Shown: positions 47,232-59,349, counted from the first letter of the stretch. The stretch is 64,000 nucleotides of DNA from Ligustrum vulgare (GCA_963555705.1 OY743169.1:51574124-51638123); one strand, 5' to 3'. Numbers and translations: made by a program. Notes: generated by a model not told the origin, from the letters alone.

Positions 47232-47435
47232 GATGTGCAATATTGTGTACAAGAATTCCCTAATAACCGGCCTACAATTTCAGCTGTTCTTGCAATGCTC
47301 GATCGGGAAATTGTCGATTTACCTGTGCCGGAGCAATCGGTTTTTGCCGAGAAGTGGAACCGTAATCATGTCACCTCTTTCCAGATGGGAGTCTCCATTA
47401 ACGATGTCACTCTTACAATGCTTGACGGACAATGA
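47232..47435 (+). pseudogene. S-locus-type receptor kinase C-terminal fragment
   Basis: About 67 codons reading CVQEFPNNRPTISAVLAML, then IVDLPVPEQSVFAEKW and ending NDVTLTMLDGQ plus TGA. This is the last part of subdomain XI of the kinase and the C-terminal tail typical of G-type lectin S-receptor-like Ser/Thr kinases. The lectin, PAN, membrane and catalytic parts are absent. The upstream 100 bp contain GAGCATCTCCAATGG, a common plant repeat end, so the fragment is probably a transposon-moved or truncated last exon. Its own frame is intact. Confidence 0.8.
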
Positions 47436-48099
47436 TTTGGGGACTTCTTTCAAAGTGTTTTAATGAAATCCTCCATTTAGTTACTATTTTTTTTTTTTTC
47501 CTAATTAATTTTCAAACGTTACATATTTATGTGTAATAAGCAAGAGTTGTGTCCATCCAATTATATGAGATTCAGACGGGGGTTACTTGCTGTGACGACC
47601 CGAATTCTCGACCATTCGAGTGCCACTAAAAGTGACTCATATCATATTATCGAGACTTAAATAGTAATGTAAAATTATTCAAAAGAATAATTAGAATCCC
47701 ATAATTTTATTTGTGAATAAAAATAGAACATAATTTTCTTACATAAAGTTCAACATAATTATCTCATCAATCTTAACCACTTTTGCCACTTCCATGTTGA
47801 CCGCCTCGAACCTTCAATTATCTGAAAATGGTAAATATCGTGGAGTGAGATTTATAAAATCCCAGTAAGTATACCAAGCATAAATTTTCTTTTGAAAGCA
47901 TATGGATCATTTTCATCATAACATAGGATAGGATCGAAATACTCATAAACATAGGGAGACACAAGAATTTTACCGAACTTAAATGGCAAGAATTCTTATG
48001 TGTAGCGCTACTAAACTCCGGTCCCCTTAGCATAATCATAAACATATCATATGGAACCCATAACAATCTTGTGAGATTGATTTCATAGCAATGATCCAA

Positions 48100-48873
48100 A
48101 CATTTTCATAAAAACATAAGATATACTTACTTGTCATAAAAACATACTTACTTTTCATAAAAACATAAGGTGTATTTACATTTCATAAAAACATACTTAC
48201 TTTTCATAAAAACATAAGATATACTTACTTGTCATAAAAACATACTTACTTTTCATAAAAACATAAGGTGTATTTACCTTTCATAAAAACATACTTACTT
48301 TTCATAAAAACATAAGATATACTTACTTGTCATAAAAACATAAGGTATATTTACCTTTCATAAAAACATACTTACTTTTCATAAAAACATAAGATATACT
48401 TACTTGTCATAAAAACATACTTACTTTTCATAAAAACATAAGGTGTATTTACCTTTCATAAAAACATACTTACTTTTCATAAAAACATAAGATATACTTA
48501 CTTGTCATAAAAACATACTTACTTTTCATAAAAACATAAGGTGTATTTACCTTTCATAAAAACATACTTACTTTTCATAAAAACATAAGATATACTTACT
48601 TGTCATAAAAACATACTTACTTTTCATAAAAACATAAGGTGTATTTACCTTTCATAAAAACATACTTACTTTTCATAAAAACATAAGATATACTTACTTG
48701 TCATAAAAACATACTTACTTTTCATAAAAACATAAGGTGTATTTACCTTTCATAAAAACATACTTACTTTTCATAAAAACATAAGATATACTTACTTGTC
48801 ATAAAAACATAAGGTATATTTACCTTTCATAAAAACATACTTACTTTTCATAAAAACATAAGATATACTTACC
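48100..48873. repeat. 98-bp tandem array, LARD-2 left LTR
   Basis: About eight units composed of four CATAAAAACATA-containing sub-units (28, 21, 28 and 21 bp) that alternate AAGATATACTTAC, ACTTAC, AAGGTGTATTTAC and ACTTAC. Some units lack two sub-units. LARD-1 has only about one unit, inverted, at 24310-24440. Copy in the right LTR: 54177-54950. Confidence 0.95.
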
Positions 48874-49099
48874 TTTTAAAAGATTAAAATGAAGTGTAGT
48901 AGTAAATGGACCAAAACTTTCTTGACCACCTTGAATTTCTCTTACTTGTGGATTTTGTCAAGAGATTGGAAATAAGTGTATATGTGTAGAGTTGTGTGTA
49001 AAAGAGATGGATTTATATAGATGTGTAAAGTTGGCATAATGTAAACATCATCATTCAATTCTATTAATTTTAACACATCCTTTTCTTAAAGTAAAGCAC

Positions 49100-49730
49100 C
49101 ATTCATATGCTTTTCCATATTTATACAAATATTATGCTCTTCATGATTACATATAATGGAGTCTTATCAACCATTCATATACTTTTCCATATTTATACAA
49201 ATATTATGCTCTTCATGATTACATATAATGGAGTCTTATCAACCATTCATATACTTTTCCATATTTATACAAATATTATGCTCTTCATGATTACATATAA
49301 TGGAGTCTTATCAACCATTCATATACTTTTCCATATTTATACAAATATTATGCTCTTCATGATTACATATAATGGAGTCTTATCAACCATTCATATACTT
49401 TTCCATATTTATACAAATATTATGCTCTTCATGATTATATATAATGGAGTATATAAATCATTCATATACTTTTCCATTTTTTATACAAATATTATGCTCT
49501 TCATGATTACATATAATGGAGTCTTATCAATCATTCATATACTTTTCCATATTTATACAAATATTATGCTCTTCATGATTATATATAATGGAGTATATAA
49601 ATCATTCATATACTTTTCCATATTTATACAAATATTATGCTCTTCATGATTATATATAATGGAGTATATAAATCATTCATATACTTTTCCATATTTATAC
49701 AAATATTATGCTCTTCATGATTACATATAA
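49100..49730. repeat. 72-bp tandem array, LARD-2 left LTR
   Basis: About nine units beginning CATTCATATACTTTTCCATA and ending AATGGAGTCTTATCAA, later ones changing to AATGGAGTATATAAAT. Because 72 is a multiple of three, the array makes a 180-codon repetitive open frame (49107-49649) that I do not regard as a gene. Copy in the right LTR: 55177-55807. Confidence 0.95.
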
Positions 49731-50028
49731 TGGAACCTCCCATGCTTGCATATATTTTCTTAATTTCAATAATAAAAATAATTTTTGTATAAATAAATAT
49801 TGGGATAACATTGAATTAAGTACTTGGACTTAATATACTTTAAATCAAGAGAATGGAGATATTTTTTAGAAATTCGGAATTTAATTTAAAATCGAACGAT
49901 CTTGATTATTTCTTGATTTGGCTATACGAATACGTCGCGGCGTTACTTAATAAAAATGGGTGAAATAGTAGCGACACGATTTTCTATTAAAATAATTATT
50001 AATCGCGTAAAAATTCTTGGTCGCTACA

Positions 50029-50064
50029 AACTTACCCCCTTAAAATAATTTCGTCCTCGAAATT
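50029..50064 (-). other. LARD-2 polypurine tract and conserved 3' block
   Basis: On the minus strand this reads a CGAGGACGAAATTATTTTAA block then GGGGGTAAGTT against the LTR; the same arrangement as in LARD-1. Confidence 0.88.
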
Positions 50065-50869
50065 AAACTTACTTGATCTTATGATTTCTGAACACTTAAT
50101 CAGAATCTCTTCTTCTTCTTCTTATGTAGCATCATCACTACCATATTTAACCCAACCATATTTAACCCACTGGACTTTGACTAAATGCATCAATTTGTTT
50201 TCTTAAGACATGAACTTTTCTATCAATAATAGACATATGTCTACTCATAAATTCTTCTGACTCAAAATGAAAATTCCCAATCGTATGTGATATTTCATCA
50301 TATCTTGTAGTACTCATGTAACCTGTCACTTATCATCGTATCATGTAACCTCAAATATTCGTATTAATATCTCTAAAATTTCAATAAATCTTTACTAACA
50401 TATCATACCATAATAATTTGTCATTTCTTCTTATCACCAAATATCCCAAAATAATTAAAACGATTACCTGAATATTTTCTATGTAATATACCCAAACACG
50501 TTATTCACATATCAACATAATCATCAGTTTATCTTTCCAATATTTGTAACCCAAAATTTCTGCAAAATTCAATAAACAAATATCTCCCAAATAATTAAAA
50601 TTCTTAACTCAAATATCATAACATTTCCCGTAAGGTATTCCTTTCACTTGCACAAACTTATTAATCCTGATTCAATACAGTCCTTATTTCACTTTCACGT
50701 ATCCCCGTATTATTTCTATACCTTGATTATTATATCAAAATATCAGTATCCAAAATCCAAGAAAATATTCCATATCTCAAATCCCGTCATCATCAAATCT
50801 TCCTTTTATCAAGAAAGTAAACGGCGCATAAACCCTTGTTCCCTCTTTTCCATTATTCTATTCCGCGCT

Positions 50870-51790
50870 TTCTTGCTGGAATCAATATCACGCGGATTCC
50901 CTCCGATCCTTAATGCTTTTAAATAGTTCATGCTGGGAAGAGGTTAGATCCATCAAAAACATGGATATCATTCTTACAAACATTCGCAAGTATTATTCCA
51001 GTCTTCCAATGAATGATTTGAGGAAAATTTATCGAATAAGACTCGAAAGATTGAGGTTGCTGATGGCTTTATAGCCCTGCCCGGAGGTTTTGGTACCTTA
51101 GAAGAAATCTTTAACATTACCTCGTGGGCTCAACTATGTCTCCATACTAAGCCTATTGGGCTTCTGAATGTTAACAATTTCTTTGATGGTTTGTTAACCT
51201 TTCTTGATTATGCTGTGGAACAGGGATTCATCTCTCCATTTTCCAGAAGGCTCCTTATTTCTGCTCCTACTATTGATGAACTACTGGATAAGCTGCAGTC
51301 ATATATCTCAATACAAGATCCAGCAGGGGTTAAGATAGATTGGTCGCAAGGAAGGGGAATCAAGCGAAAATGGAGTCCGGTTAATGTAAACTTAACTTTA
51401 TGAATCTTAGAATAGGTGGGGGTAGAGTACGGAGTATTCTTACTCTCGAGACACCCCTCTAATTTCCTAGGATTTCCTTAATATTTAAATCTTGTGTGTA
51501 CCTCAAAGGTTCCAGGTGGTAGATTACGGAGTATTCTTACTCTCGAAACACACCTCTTTGAAGGTTTCTTTATTTCCTCAAAAGGTCAGAGGTGGTAGGA
51601 TACGGCTACTCCGGAAACACATCTCTCAATTTGAGGAATTTCCCATGTTGCTTTCTTTTGCTTTTGCGTGTTTCATGTATTTCTTTTCCAGTGTGACTCT
51701 TTGTATGTTCTCCTTATGAGAAAATAATAAAATCTCTGCTATCATCTACTAAATCTCGTTTGTGATGTAACTGAACTTGCATGTCTAACC
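50870..51790. other. Foreign segment in LARD-2 internal region
   Basis: Homology to LARD-1 (inverted) runs up to about 50870, where GTTCCCTCTTTTCCATTATTCTATTCC matches the complement of 27505-27535 in part, and resumes at about 51800 (complement of about 26600). The roughly 0.9 kb between carries the LOG-family fragment and three related TACGGAGTATTCTTACTCTC-type segments (51420-51620) that resemble a 3' untranslated tail with short repeats. About 0.9 kb of LARD-1-type sequence is missing at the same place, so the segment replaced internal sequence. Confidence 0.75.
51017..51403 (+). pseudogene. Captured LOG / 'lysine decarboxylase'-family fragment
   Basis: About 128 codons open from 51017 to the TGA at 51401-51403, with an in-frame TGA just upstream at 51014. 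It reads RKIEVADGFIALPGGFGTLEE, the family signature PGGxGTxxE lying at 51080-51106, then WAQLCLHTKPIGLLNV, AVEQGFISPFSRRLLISAP and a DELLDKLQSY helix, ending KWSPVNVNLTL. This is the C-terminal half of the PF03641 fold; LOG members release active cytokinin bases from nucleotides. The N-terminal nucleotide-binding half is missing, so it cannot be a full enzyme. No intron interrupts it, though plant LOG genes usually have several. It lies antisense to LARD-2 transcription. The open, conserved frame suggests recent capture. Confidence 0.85.
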
Positions 51791-51799
51791 TTAATTCCT

Positions 51800-52570
51800 T
51801 TAGTGGATGCTTATCATATCATGCTCTTAATTCCAAATGATAAAATTCTGGACAAAGTCTCCCTTGTAATTTGGACTTATCCCAAACCATAAGCATACTT
51901 CATAACTCACAATAATAAATAACTCCACATTTGATCACAACGATCTAAAAATTGACCACAATTTCATCAAACTTCAATATCATAAAAAAAATATTCCAGA
52001 AAATCAATTCATAATTCCTCAACATAGAAATTTCAAATCATAGTCGTCAATATCACAATATCACTTCCTTCAATACCTTAATTGGCTCAAAAGATTACTC
52101 ATACTTATATTTATAAGTCATAAATCATATTCCCAAAATTTAATCACAAGGCCAAAGTTCATAATAAATTTCTCTTCAATATAGAGGCATAATTCACTTA
52201 CTCAACATAATAGCCATTACTTAATTCCCAATAACCAAATCTTTAAATCTCTAACTTCATAATGTTTCTCATAAAAGTCTCATTAAAATCATATCACTTA
52301 TAATCTTAACATCTCATAAAAATTCATAAAATTGGCTCGCTATTTCTCATTAAATCTAAATGATAGATAATCTGAACATATTTCTAATCATTTCTGTTGA
52401 CTTCTCATACTTAGTGTCATGTCTAAAATCAATTATGCAAAGTCCATTTAAGGTTCATCATTTCTAAACTCAAGGACAACAATTATTTTGAAAATCATTC
52501 TTAAGTCATATTATTCCCATTATGCTCAACACCCGTTCTCTTTCTTTCTTTTCTTTCCGAATTTTTTTTT
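51800..52570 (-). other. LARD-2 internal region shared with LARD-1
   Basis: Noncoding, homologous in reverse complement to about 25850-26600 of LARD-1 (for example TAAATCTAAATGATAGATAATC matches the complement of 26030-26055). No open frame of interest. Confidence 0.75.
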
Positions 52571-52574
52571 TTCA

Positions 52575-53460
52575 GAATTGAAACTTGAAGAGTGGTACCA
52601 ATAATCATCCACAGTTTTTCCTTGCTTTTAAGCAAAGGTAGTGATAAAGGGATAAATTATTGAACCGAAAATTGAAACTTGAAGAGGAAGTACTAATAAC
52701 CATCCACAGTTTTTCCCTTGTTTTTACACAAAGGTAGTGATAAAGGAATAAATTATTGTACGAATTCATTATTAATTTTGTTTTTTTAATATATTATTCC
52801 ATATATTTTGGGCAAAAGTTACAACCCAACTTAATTTCTAATTGAGTCAATCTTACTAAGCTTAATATGCACCAAAATTCATATCAATATCCTCTATGTC
52901 TCATGATTCTACATAAAAAGGAATAAATTAAAATTCAGGCTTCTATCAATTCATATCATACTCAACATGTATATTTCACTTAAAGATTCATAACATATGA
53001 AGATTTCATACTTAACATGTCTTAATAAAATCGTAAATGACTTGCAAAGCATATAACATACCTGGTTCGAGGAGTCAATACGTGGAGAGTGACATAGTAG
53101 AGTGATGAGTTAAAATATTTCATATAATCTTATTTTCCTTTAATCAACAATAATTTAATGTGGTTGTATCCAAATCAACATTTTCTTGAATCATAATTCC
53201 TAATTAATCACAGTCTTCAAAACAAATCCAATATCGATATAGTAATTATCTCCCCATCAATAATTAATAACTTAACCCAAATAAAATTTATCGTCAAATC
53301 TTATTTTTCCTTTAGTCCCCGAACTTCTAGAAATTTATCAAAGACATCAATATAAACATCATATCACTAACTAATTATATTCCATAAAATTTTCAGGACA
53401 TTACAAACTCCCTTGCTTAAAATGAATTTTGTCCTTGAAATTCGCACATCAAATTTCATC
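52575..53460 (-). repeat. LTR-like relic embedded in LARD-2
   Basis: Sequence absent from LARD-1. It begins with a 90-bp tandem pair (about 52575-52765; AATTGAAACTTGAAGAG..GGTAGTGATAAAG). Near 53290-53440 the minus strand reads AATTTCAAGGACAAAATTC, then a GGGAGTTTG purine tract and TAATGTCCTGAAAATTTT, that is, a second gypsy-type 3' block, polypurine tract and LTR start, with AGAAGTTCGGGGACTAAAGG farther in. It is a fragment of a different gypsy element recombined into or acquired by LARD-2. Confidence 0.6.
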
Positions 53461-53652
53461 ATGCTTTTCAAAATCATAACCATAGACATGTGAAAATTCA
53501 ACTTTTTTTTTTTTATAATGAATAGTGATTTCGTTCACTGTTCATCATGAATAGCACGTCGTTTTACTGTTCACGTGAATAGTGATTTTTTTTTTTTTTT
53601 TTTTAAAGAAATAAAATTTCAAAAAATCTACAGAATCGTTTTTAAAACTCTT

Positions 53653-53666
53653 ATCTCTGATACCAA
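53653..53666 (-). other. LARD-2 primer-binding site
   Basis: On the minus strand TTGGTATCAGAGAT, two bases after the LTR; matches the initiator-Met primer site except for the last C. Confidence 0.8.
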
Positions 53667-53667
53667 C

Positions 53668-56105
53668 TGTGACGACCCGAATTCTCGACCATTCGAGTGC
53701 CACTAAAAGTGACTCATATCATATTATCGAGACTTAAATAGTAATGTAAAATAATTCAAAAGAATAATTAGAATCCCATAATTTTATTTGTGAATAAAAA
53801 TAGAACATAATTTTCTTACATAAAGTTCAACATAATTATCTCATCAATCTTAACCACTTTTGCCACTTCCATGTTGACCGCCTCGAACCTTCAATTATCT
53901 GAAAATGGTAAATATCGTGGAGTGAGATTTATAAAATCCCAGTAAGTATACCAAGCATAAATTTTCTTTTGAAAGCATATGGATCATTTTCATCATAACA
54001 TAGGATAGGATCGAAATACTCATAAACATAGGGAGACACAAGAATTTTACCGAACTTAAATGGCAAGAATTCTTATGTGTAGCGCTACTAAACTCCGGTC
54101 CCCTTAGCATAATCATAAACATATCATATGGAACCCATAACAATCTTGTGAGATTGATTTCATAGCAATGATCCAAACATTTTCATAAAAACATAAGATA
54201 TACTTACTTGTCATAAAAACATACTTACTTTTCATAAAAACATAAGGTGTATTTACCTTTCATAAAAACATACTTACTTTTCATAAAAACATAAGATATA
54301 CTTACTTGTCATAAAAACATACTTACTTTTCATAAAAACATAAGGTGTATTTACCTTTCATAAAAACATACTTACTTTTCATAAAAACATAAGATATACT
54401 TACTTGTCATAAAAACATAAGGTATATTTACCTTTCATAAAAACATACTTACTTTTCATAAAAACATAAGATATACTTACTTGTCATAAAAACATACTTA
54501 CTTTTCATAAAAACATAAGGTGTATTTACCTTTCATAAAAACATACTTACTTTTCATAAAAACATAAGATATACTTACTTGTCATAAAAACATACTTACT
54601 TTTCATAAAAACATAAGGTGTATTTACCTTTCATAAAAACATACTTACTTTTCATAAAAACATAAGATATACTTACTTGTCATAAAAACATACTTACTTT
54701 TCATAAAAACATAAGGTGTATTTACCTTTCATAAAAACATACTTACTTTTCATAAAAACATAAGATATACTTACTTGTCATAAAAACATACTTACTTTTC
54801 ATAAAAACATAAGGTGTATTTACCTTTCATAAAAACATACTTACTTTTCATAAAAACATAAGATATACTTACTTGTCATAAAAACATAAGGTATATTTAC
54901 CTTTCATAAAAACATACTTACTTTTCATAAAAACATAAGATATACTTACCTTTTAAAAGATTAAAATGAAGTGTAGTAGTAAATGGACCAAAACTTTCTT
55001 GACCACCTTGAATTTCTCTTACTTGTGGATTTTGTCAAGAGATTGGAAATAAGTGTATATGTGTAGAGTTGTGTGTAAAAGAGATGGATTTATATAGATG
55101 TGTAAAGTTGGCATAATGTAAACATCATCATTCAATTCTATTAATTTTAACACATCCTTTTCTTAAAGTAAAGCACCATTCATATGCTTTTCCATATTTA
55201 TACAAATATTATGCTCTTCATGATTACATATAATGGAGTCTTATCAACCATTCATATACTTTTCCATATTTATACAAATATTATGCTCTTCATGATTACA
55301 TATAATGGAGTCTTATCAACCATTCATATACTTTTCCATATTTATACAAATATTATGCTCTTCATGATTACATATAATGGAGTCTTATCAACCATTCATA
55401 TACTTTTCCATATTTATACAAATATTATGCTCTTCATGATTACATATAATGGAGTCTTATCAACCATTCATATACTTTTCCATATTTATACAAATATTAT
55501 GCTCTTCATGATTATATATAATGGAGTATATAAATCATTCATATACTTTTCCATTTTTTATACAAATATTATGCTCTTCATGATTACATATAATGGAGTC
55601 TTATCAATCATTCATATACTTTTCCATATTTATACAAATATTATGCTCTTCATGATTATATATAATGGAGTATATAAATCATTCATATACTTTTCCATAT
55701 TTATACAAATATTATGCTCTTCATGATTATATATAATGGAGTATATAAATCATTCATATACTTTTCCATATTTATACAAATATTATGCTCTTCATGATTA
55801 CATATAATGGAACCTCCCATGCTTGCATATATTTTCTTAATTTCAATAATAAAAATAATTTTTGTATAAATAAATATTGGGATAACATTGAATTAAGTAC
55901 TTGGACTTAATATACTTTAAATCAAGAGAATGGAGATATTTTTTAGAAATTCGGAATTTAATTTAAAATCGAACGATCTTGATTATTTCTTGATTTGGCT
56001 ATACGAATACGTCGCGGCGTTACTTAATAAAAATGGGTGAAATAGTAGCGACACGATTTTCTATTAAAATAATTATTAATCGCGTAAAAATTCTTGGTCG
56101 CTACA
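53668..56105 (-). repeat. LARD-2 right LTR (5' LTR of the element)
   Basis: Same length as the left LTR, offset exactly 6077 bp, with both tandem arrays in the same unit order. Near-identity of unstable arrays shows that the copies came from one recent reverse transcription. Confidence 0.96.
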
Positions 56106-56110
56106 CTTGC

Positions 56111-57235
56111 ATTTACCAGAAGACATGCAATATATACAATTTTGAATATATAAAAAAAAAGTTTCATCTCTCATAAGAATGCATTATCTTCTCTGTCAAT
56201 ATATGGGGATGAACCATTTTAATTTATCTTACAATTATTATCTTAATGAATATCATAGCAAGTCATTTGGCATAAAGTAATTTATAGTGGTAAGTTAAAG
56301 ACATTTGTCATTTAATGAGTTAGTGTGGCGAAGTTAGAGAATAATAATTCTCACATGCTAAATAACATTATTTTCTTTCATTTTAACTCATATTTTGAAA
56401 GGTCAAATAATGTCTAAATGTTATGTTTTTGATGTCCAAATAAAGCCTTAAATATTTAGTTCGTGTAAGATTTTTCTCGTGCAAAATGGTCGACTGTATT
56501 GAAAGTTATAATAGATCAAAAGAGACATCTTCAAACTAAGATTTTAACACTTTTGGTAACAAGTAATGTTTAAAAATTCACCGGTAATAATTCGTGGGTC
56601 AATCTTACAAACTGATTTCATAGTCTCGAAGTTCATCTCGAGAAATATATCATAGATATATTGAATATTTACAACGAATATTGAAGGTATTGAAACCATC
56701 GTTTCTAAAAGAGACGTTTTCAATATTTTCCTTCAAATAGAATTATACGATTTTTATCTTTTTCATTAATTTATTTCACAACAACCTCCCAAAATTAATT
56801 TATTTTCCTTTACTACAACATTAATCGCTAGTGGAAACTTCAAAATTTTTTAAGATGTTGTAGAAAAGTTGTGATGATCGAAATGTTAAAATTGAAACGA
56901 TATGGATGATTCGCGCAATAAAAGCGAACATTAAGGTCATTTTACACCAAGTATCCATATTTAATAGAAGAAATGACAAAATGAGATTGAAATGATCAAC
57001 TGTGCAAGAAAATGTTGAAATGAATTGTAATGTCAATTTTGGGAAAATAGGGATGATTTGCACAATAAATGCAAACGATATGAATGTTTCATGTTATTTA
57101 TCCAAGTGAAAAAATTACTTCATAACTAAAATTTTACTTTTAAGATAAAAATAAACTAAAAATTGCACATAAAATAAAAACACGGGTTCGTTGAATCAAA
57201 TCAAAGTCAATTACAATTTGGTTCATCCGCTAGTG
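56111..57235. other. AT-rich spacer
   Basis: Noncoding. Two loosely similar blocks ending GGATGATTYGCRCAATAAA (about 56880-56935 and 57000-57085) may be an old internal duplication. No gene signature. Confidence 0.45.
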
Positions 57236-57479
57236 GTTCTGCTTTTGTATCTACACTTTCAAACTCGATGTATTCCGAAGAAAAGAATCGAACTGACATG
57301 GTTTAATTCGTTGCGGGGGCGGAGTTGTCATTAAGCAAAGTGGACAACGAATACTTTGTTACCTACATCAAACGTTATCTTCAATCCATGTATGTTGGTA
57401 TTAGTCGAAGCACTCTGCGCTCTGATACTAAGAATATTTTCTTAAAACTAAGAATAAATTAAAAGTCGATTTACGTAAA

Positions 57480-58905
57480 TATGGTGGTATTATTTCTTTT
57501 AATACCAGTCTTTGGGGAGGTATTAATAAAAAAAGTTATATAGTTGCAGCTGCATACTACATTGATCCACTTTGGGTTATGCATTAAAAAGTTATCATTT
57601 TTAAAATTAAAGAATCTCCTCATAATGTAAACGAATATATTTAATGCTATACTATAAATTGTTAAAGAATATGGTTTCGAAAGTAAAATTCGATCATTTA
57701 CTTTCGATAATACTAGTGTAAAGAAGCCTGTAGTAGATAAGTTTTGCAGAAATCTTAATCCAGAAATTGGAGATTTTCTATTCCATTTTAGATGTGTTTG
57801 TCATATTTTAAATTTAATTTTTCAAGATGGAATGAAATATATTAAAGATCAAATGGATAGAATTAGAGATGCACTGGTGTACATAACTATATCAACGAGT
57901 AGAAAACAATACTTTAAAGAGATGTGTTCACAATAAGGTAAAGATGCTAAGAAGTTTATCACCAACGTAGGTCATAGGTGGAACTCTATATATTTGTTGC
58001 TTAAATCATGTGAAAATTATGAACACATAATAACTGAGTTTTATAACAGTAAAACATTTATGAATGAAAATGATTTTGTATTAATAGAAGATGATTGGAA
58101 AATTGCTTTTAAAGTCAAAAACTTTTTGACAAGTTTTTACCATTCGACCAACAATTTGGGGTATATTACCCAATTAGTTCGAGAGGTCTTGAACATTTTT
58201 ATTAACTTTCACAAATTTTTTATAGATATAGAGATGATTCATTTTTTTTTGATATGATAATTTCTATGGAAATAAAATTTAGATAATATTGAGAAGATTT
58301 ACCTATATTATTTTCCATAGCATACGTAATGGACTCGCGTTACAATTTAAATGGTACGAATCCTCTTGTTTCAAAAATAAGCAGTACATTGATTTTGGAA
58401 ACCCCTATCACTTATAATAATTTAGAAAGTACGTTAATAAGTATGTATAATGCATATGCAGCACGATTAAGAACTAATGTTAATCATACACCATGTGCAC
58501 CATCACGTGCCACTACATTTAAAGACGATGAAATATAATTATTAGATCTAATGGGAAAAAAAATAGGAATAAACAAGGAACTTCTTCTTACAATATATAT
58601 CCTAGTTGTCATAACGAATCAAATCCACTTGTAATCCTGAAGAATTGAAAAATTATTTTAAACAATAATTACTTAGGAATGTAGAACTTGCTGATTCTTT
58701 AAAATTTGATTTACTTGGATTTTGGAGAACAAACGAATGGAGATATCCAATTGGTTCAGCCATAGCAAAAGATCTACAAACACATCTGGTTAGCACAGCA
58801 GCTTCAGAGTCTGCTTTTAGTGCAGGTAAAAGGGTTTTATCAGAATTAAGGAATCGACTCAAAGAAAATATTTTGAAAGCGTTAATGTGTGTCAAAGATT
58901 GGTAG
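57480..58905 (+). pseudogene. hAT transposase (Ac/RICESLEEPER-type), decayed
   Basis: Fragments of a hAT transposase in several frames. AAAYYIDPLWVMH (about 57550), then FTFDNTSVKK and FHFRCVCHILNLIFQDGMK (about 57785-57840; the CHxxxL catalytic-core landmark), NVGHRWNSIYLLLKSCENYE (about 57965), a DUF4413-like stretch (MDSRYNLNGTNP from 58329, then LISMYNAYA), and the C-terminal dimerisation region (GFWRTNEWRYPI, STAASESAFSAGKRVL, CVKDW ending at 58905). Multiple stops and frame changes. The N-terminal BED finger is not recognisable. No terminal repeats found. Confidence 0.85.
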
Positions 58906-59340
58906 AATGCTCATTTTCCCACACAAAATAAGTACGTCGAAATTGCAAGCAGTCAAATAAATGATATTTAGCTTTAAACCTTTAATTTCTTTATATAAAA
59001 TGCTATTTTGATTTCAAAACGAAAATTGTACTTGTAACAAGTTGTTCATGTACAATTTTAATTCTGCCTACTAGAAAATTCAATTATTCAAGTCAGTATC
59101 CGGTCTCAAGCCCGGGAAATAGGAGGAGGATTTTAATTTTTAATGTATTTACAGTTTACTAAATTCTAGTTTTTGTCTTTTCAAATTATAATTGGATATT
59201 TGAACAATTGAATTTATAAATTATATTCATTCATTCATTACTTTTACATTACTTATTAATTTAATTTTTAGACAACTAATTATAAATTTACATATAATAT
59301 ATAATATAAAATTATATAATTAATATTCAAGTATTTAACT
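58906..59340. other. hAT 3' flank, noncoding
   Basis: AT-rich sequence without an open frame; it should contain the 3' end of the preceding hAT relic, which I could not define. Confidence 0.45.
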
Positions 59341-59349
59341 AAAAAAAAT

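Larger units (their letters stand above)
47591..50028 (-). repeat. LARD-2 left LTR (3' LTR of the element)
   Basis: Plus-strand tips TGTGACGACC and GGTCGCTACA. I found two base differences from 53668-56105 (T/A near 47668 and A/C near 48170). It contains a 98-bp array (48100-48873) and a 72-bp array (49100-49730). Confidence 0.96.
47591..56105 (-). mobile_element. LARD-2: non-autonomous Ty3/gypsy element with captured gene
   Basis: A complete 8515-bp element on the minus strand: two 2438-bp LTRs, CTTGC duplicated outside (47586-47590 and 56106-56110), polypurine tract next to the left LTR and primer site next to the right LTR. The LTR and parts of the internal region are homologous to LARD-1 (inverted relative to it), including the AATTTCGAGGACGAAATTAT block beside the polypurine tract. 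No retroviral-type genes are present. Two internal segments without LARD-1 counterpart are a LOG-family gene fragment (about 50870-51790) and an LTR-like relic (about 52575-53460). Confidence 0.93.

Noticed and set aside
48100..48873. CRISPR-like look of regularly spaced repeats
   Set aside because: The units are contiguous tandem copies without unique spacers, in a plant LTR; there are no cas genes.
49107..49649. 180-codon open frame of repeated MLFMITYNGV units (also 55184-55726)
   Set aside because: It is a by-product of a 72-bp tandem array whose period is a multiple of three, inside an LTR of a gene-less element; no protein signature.
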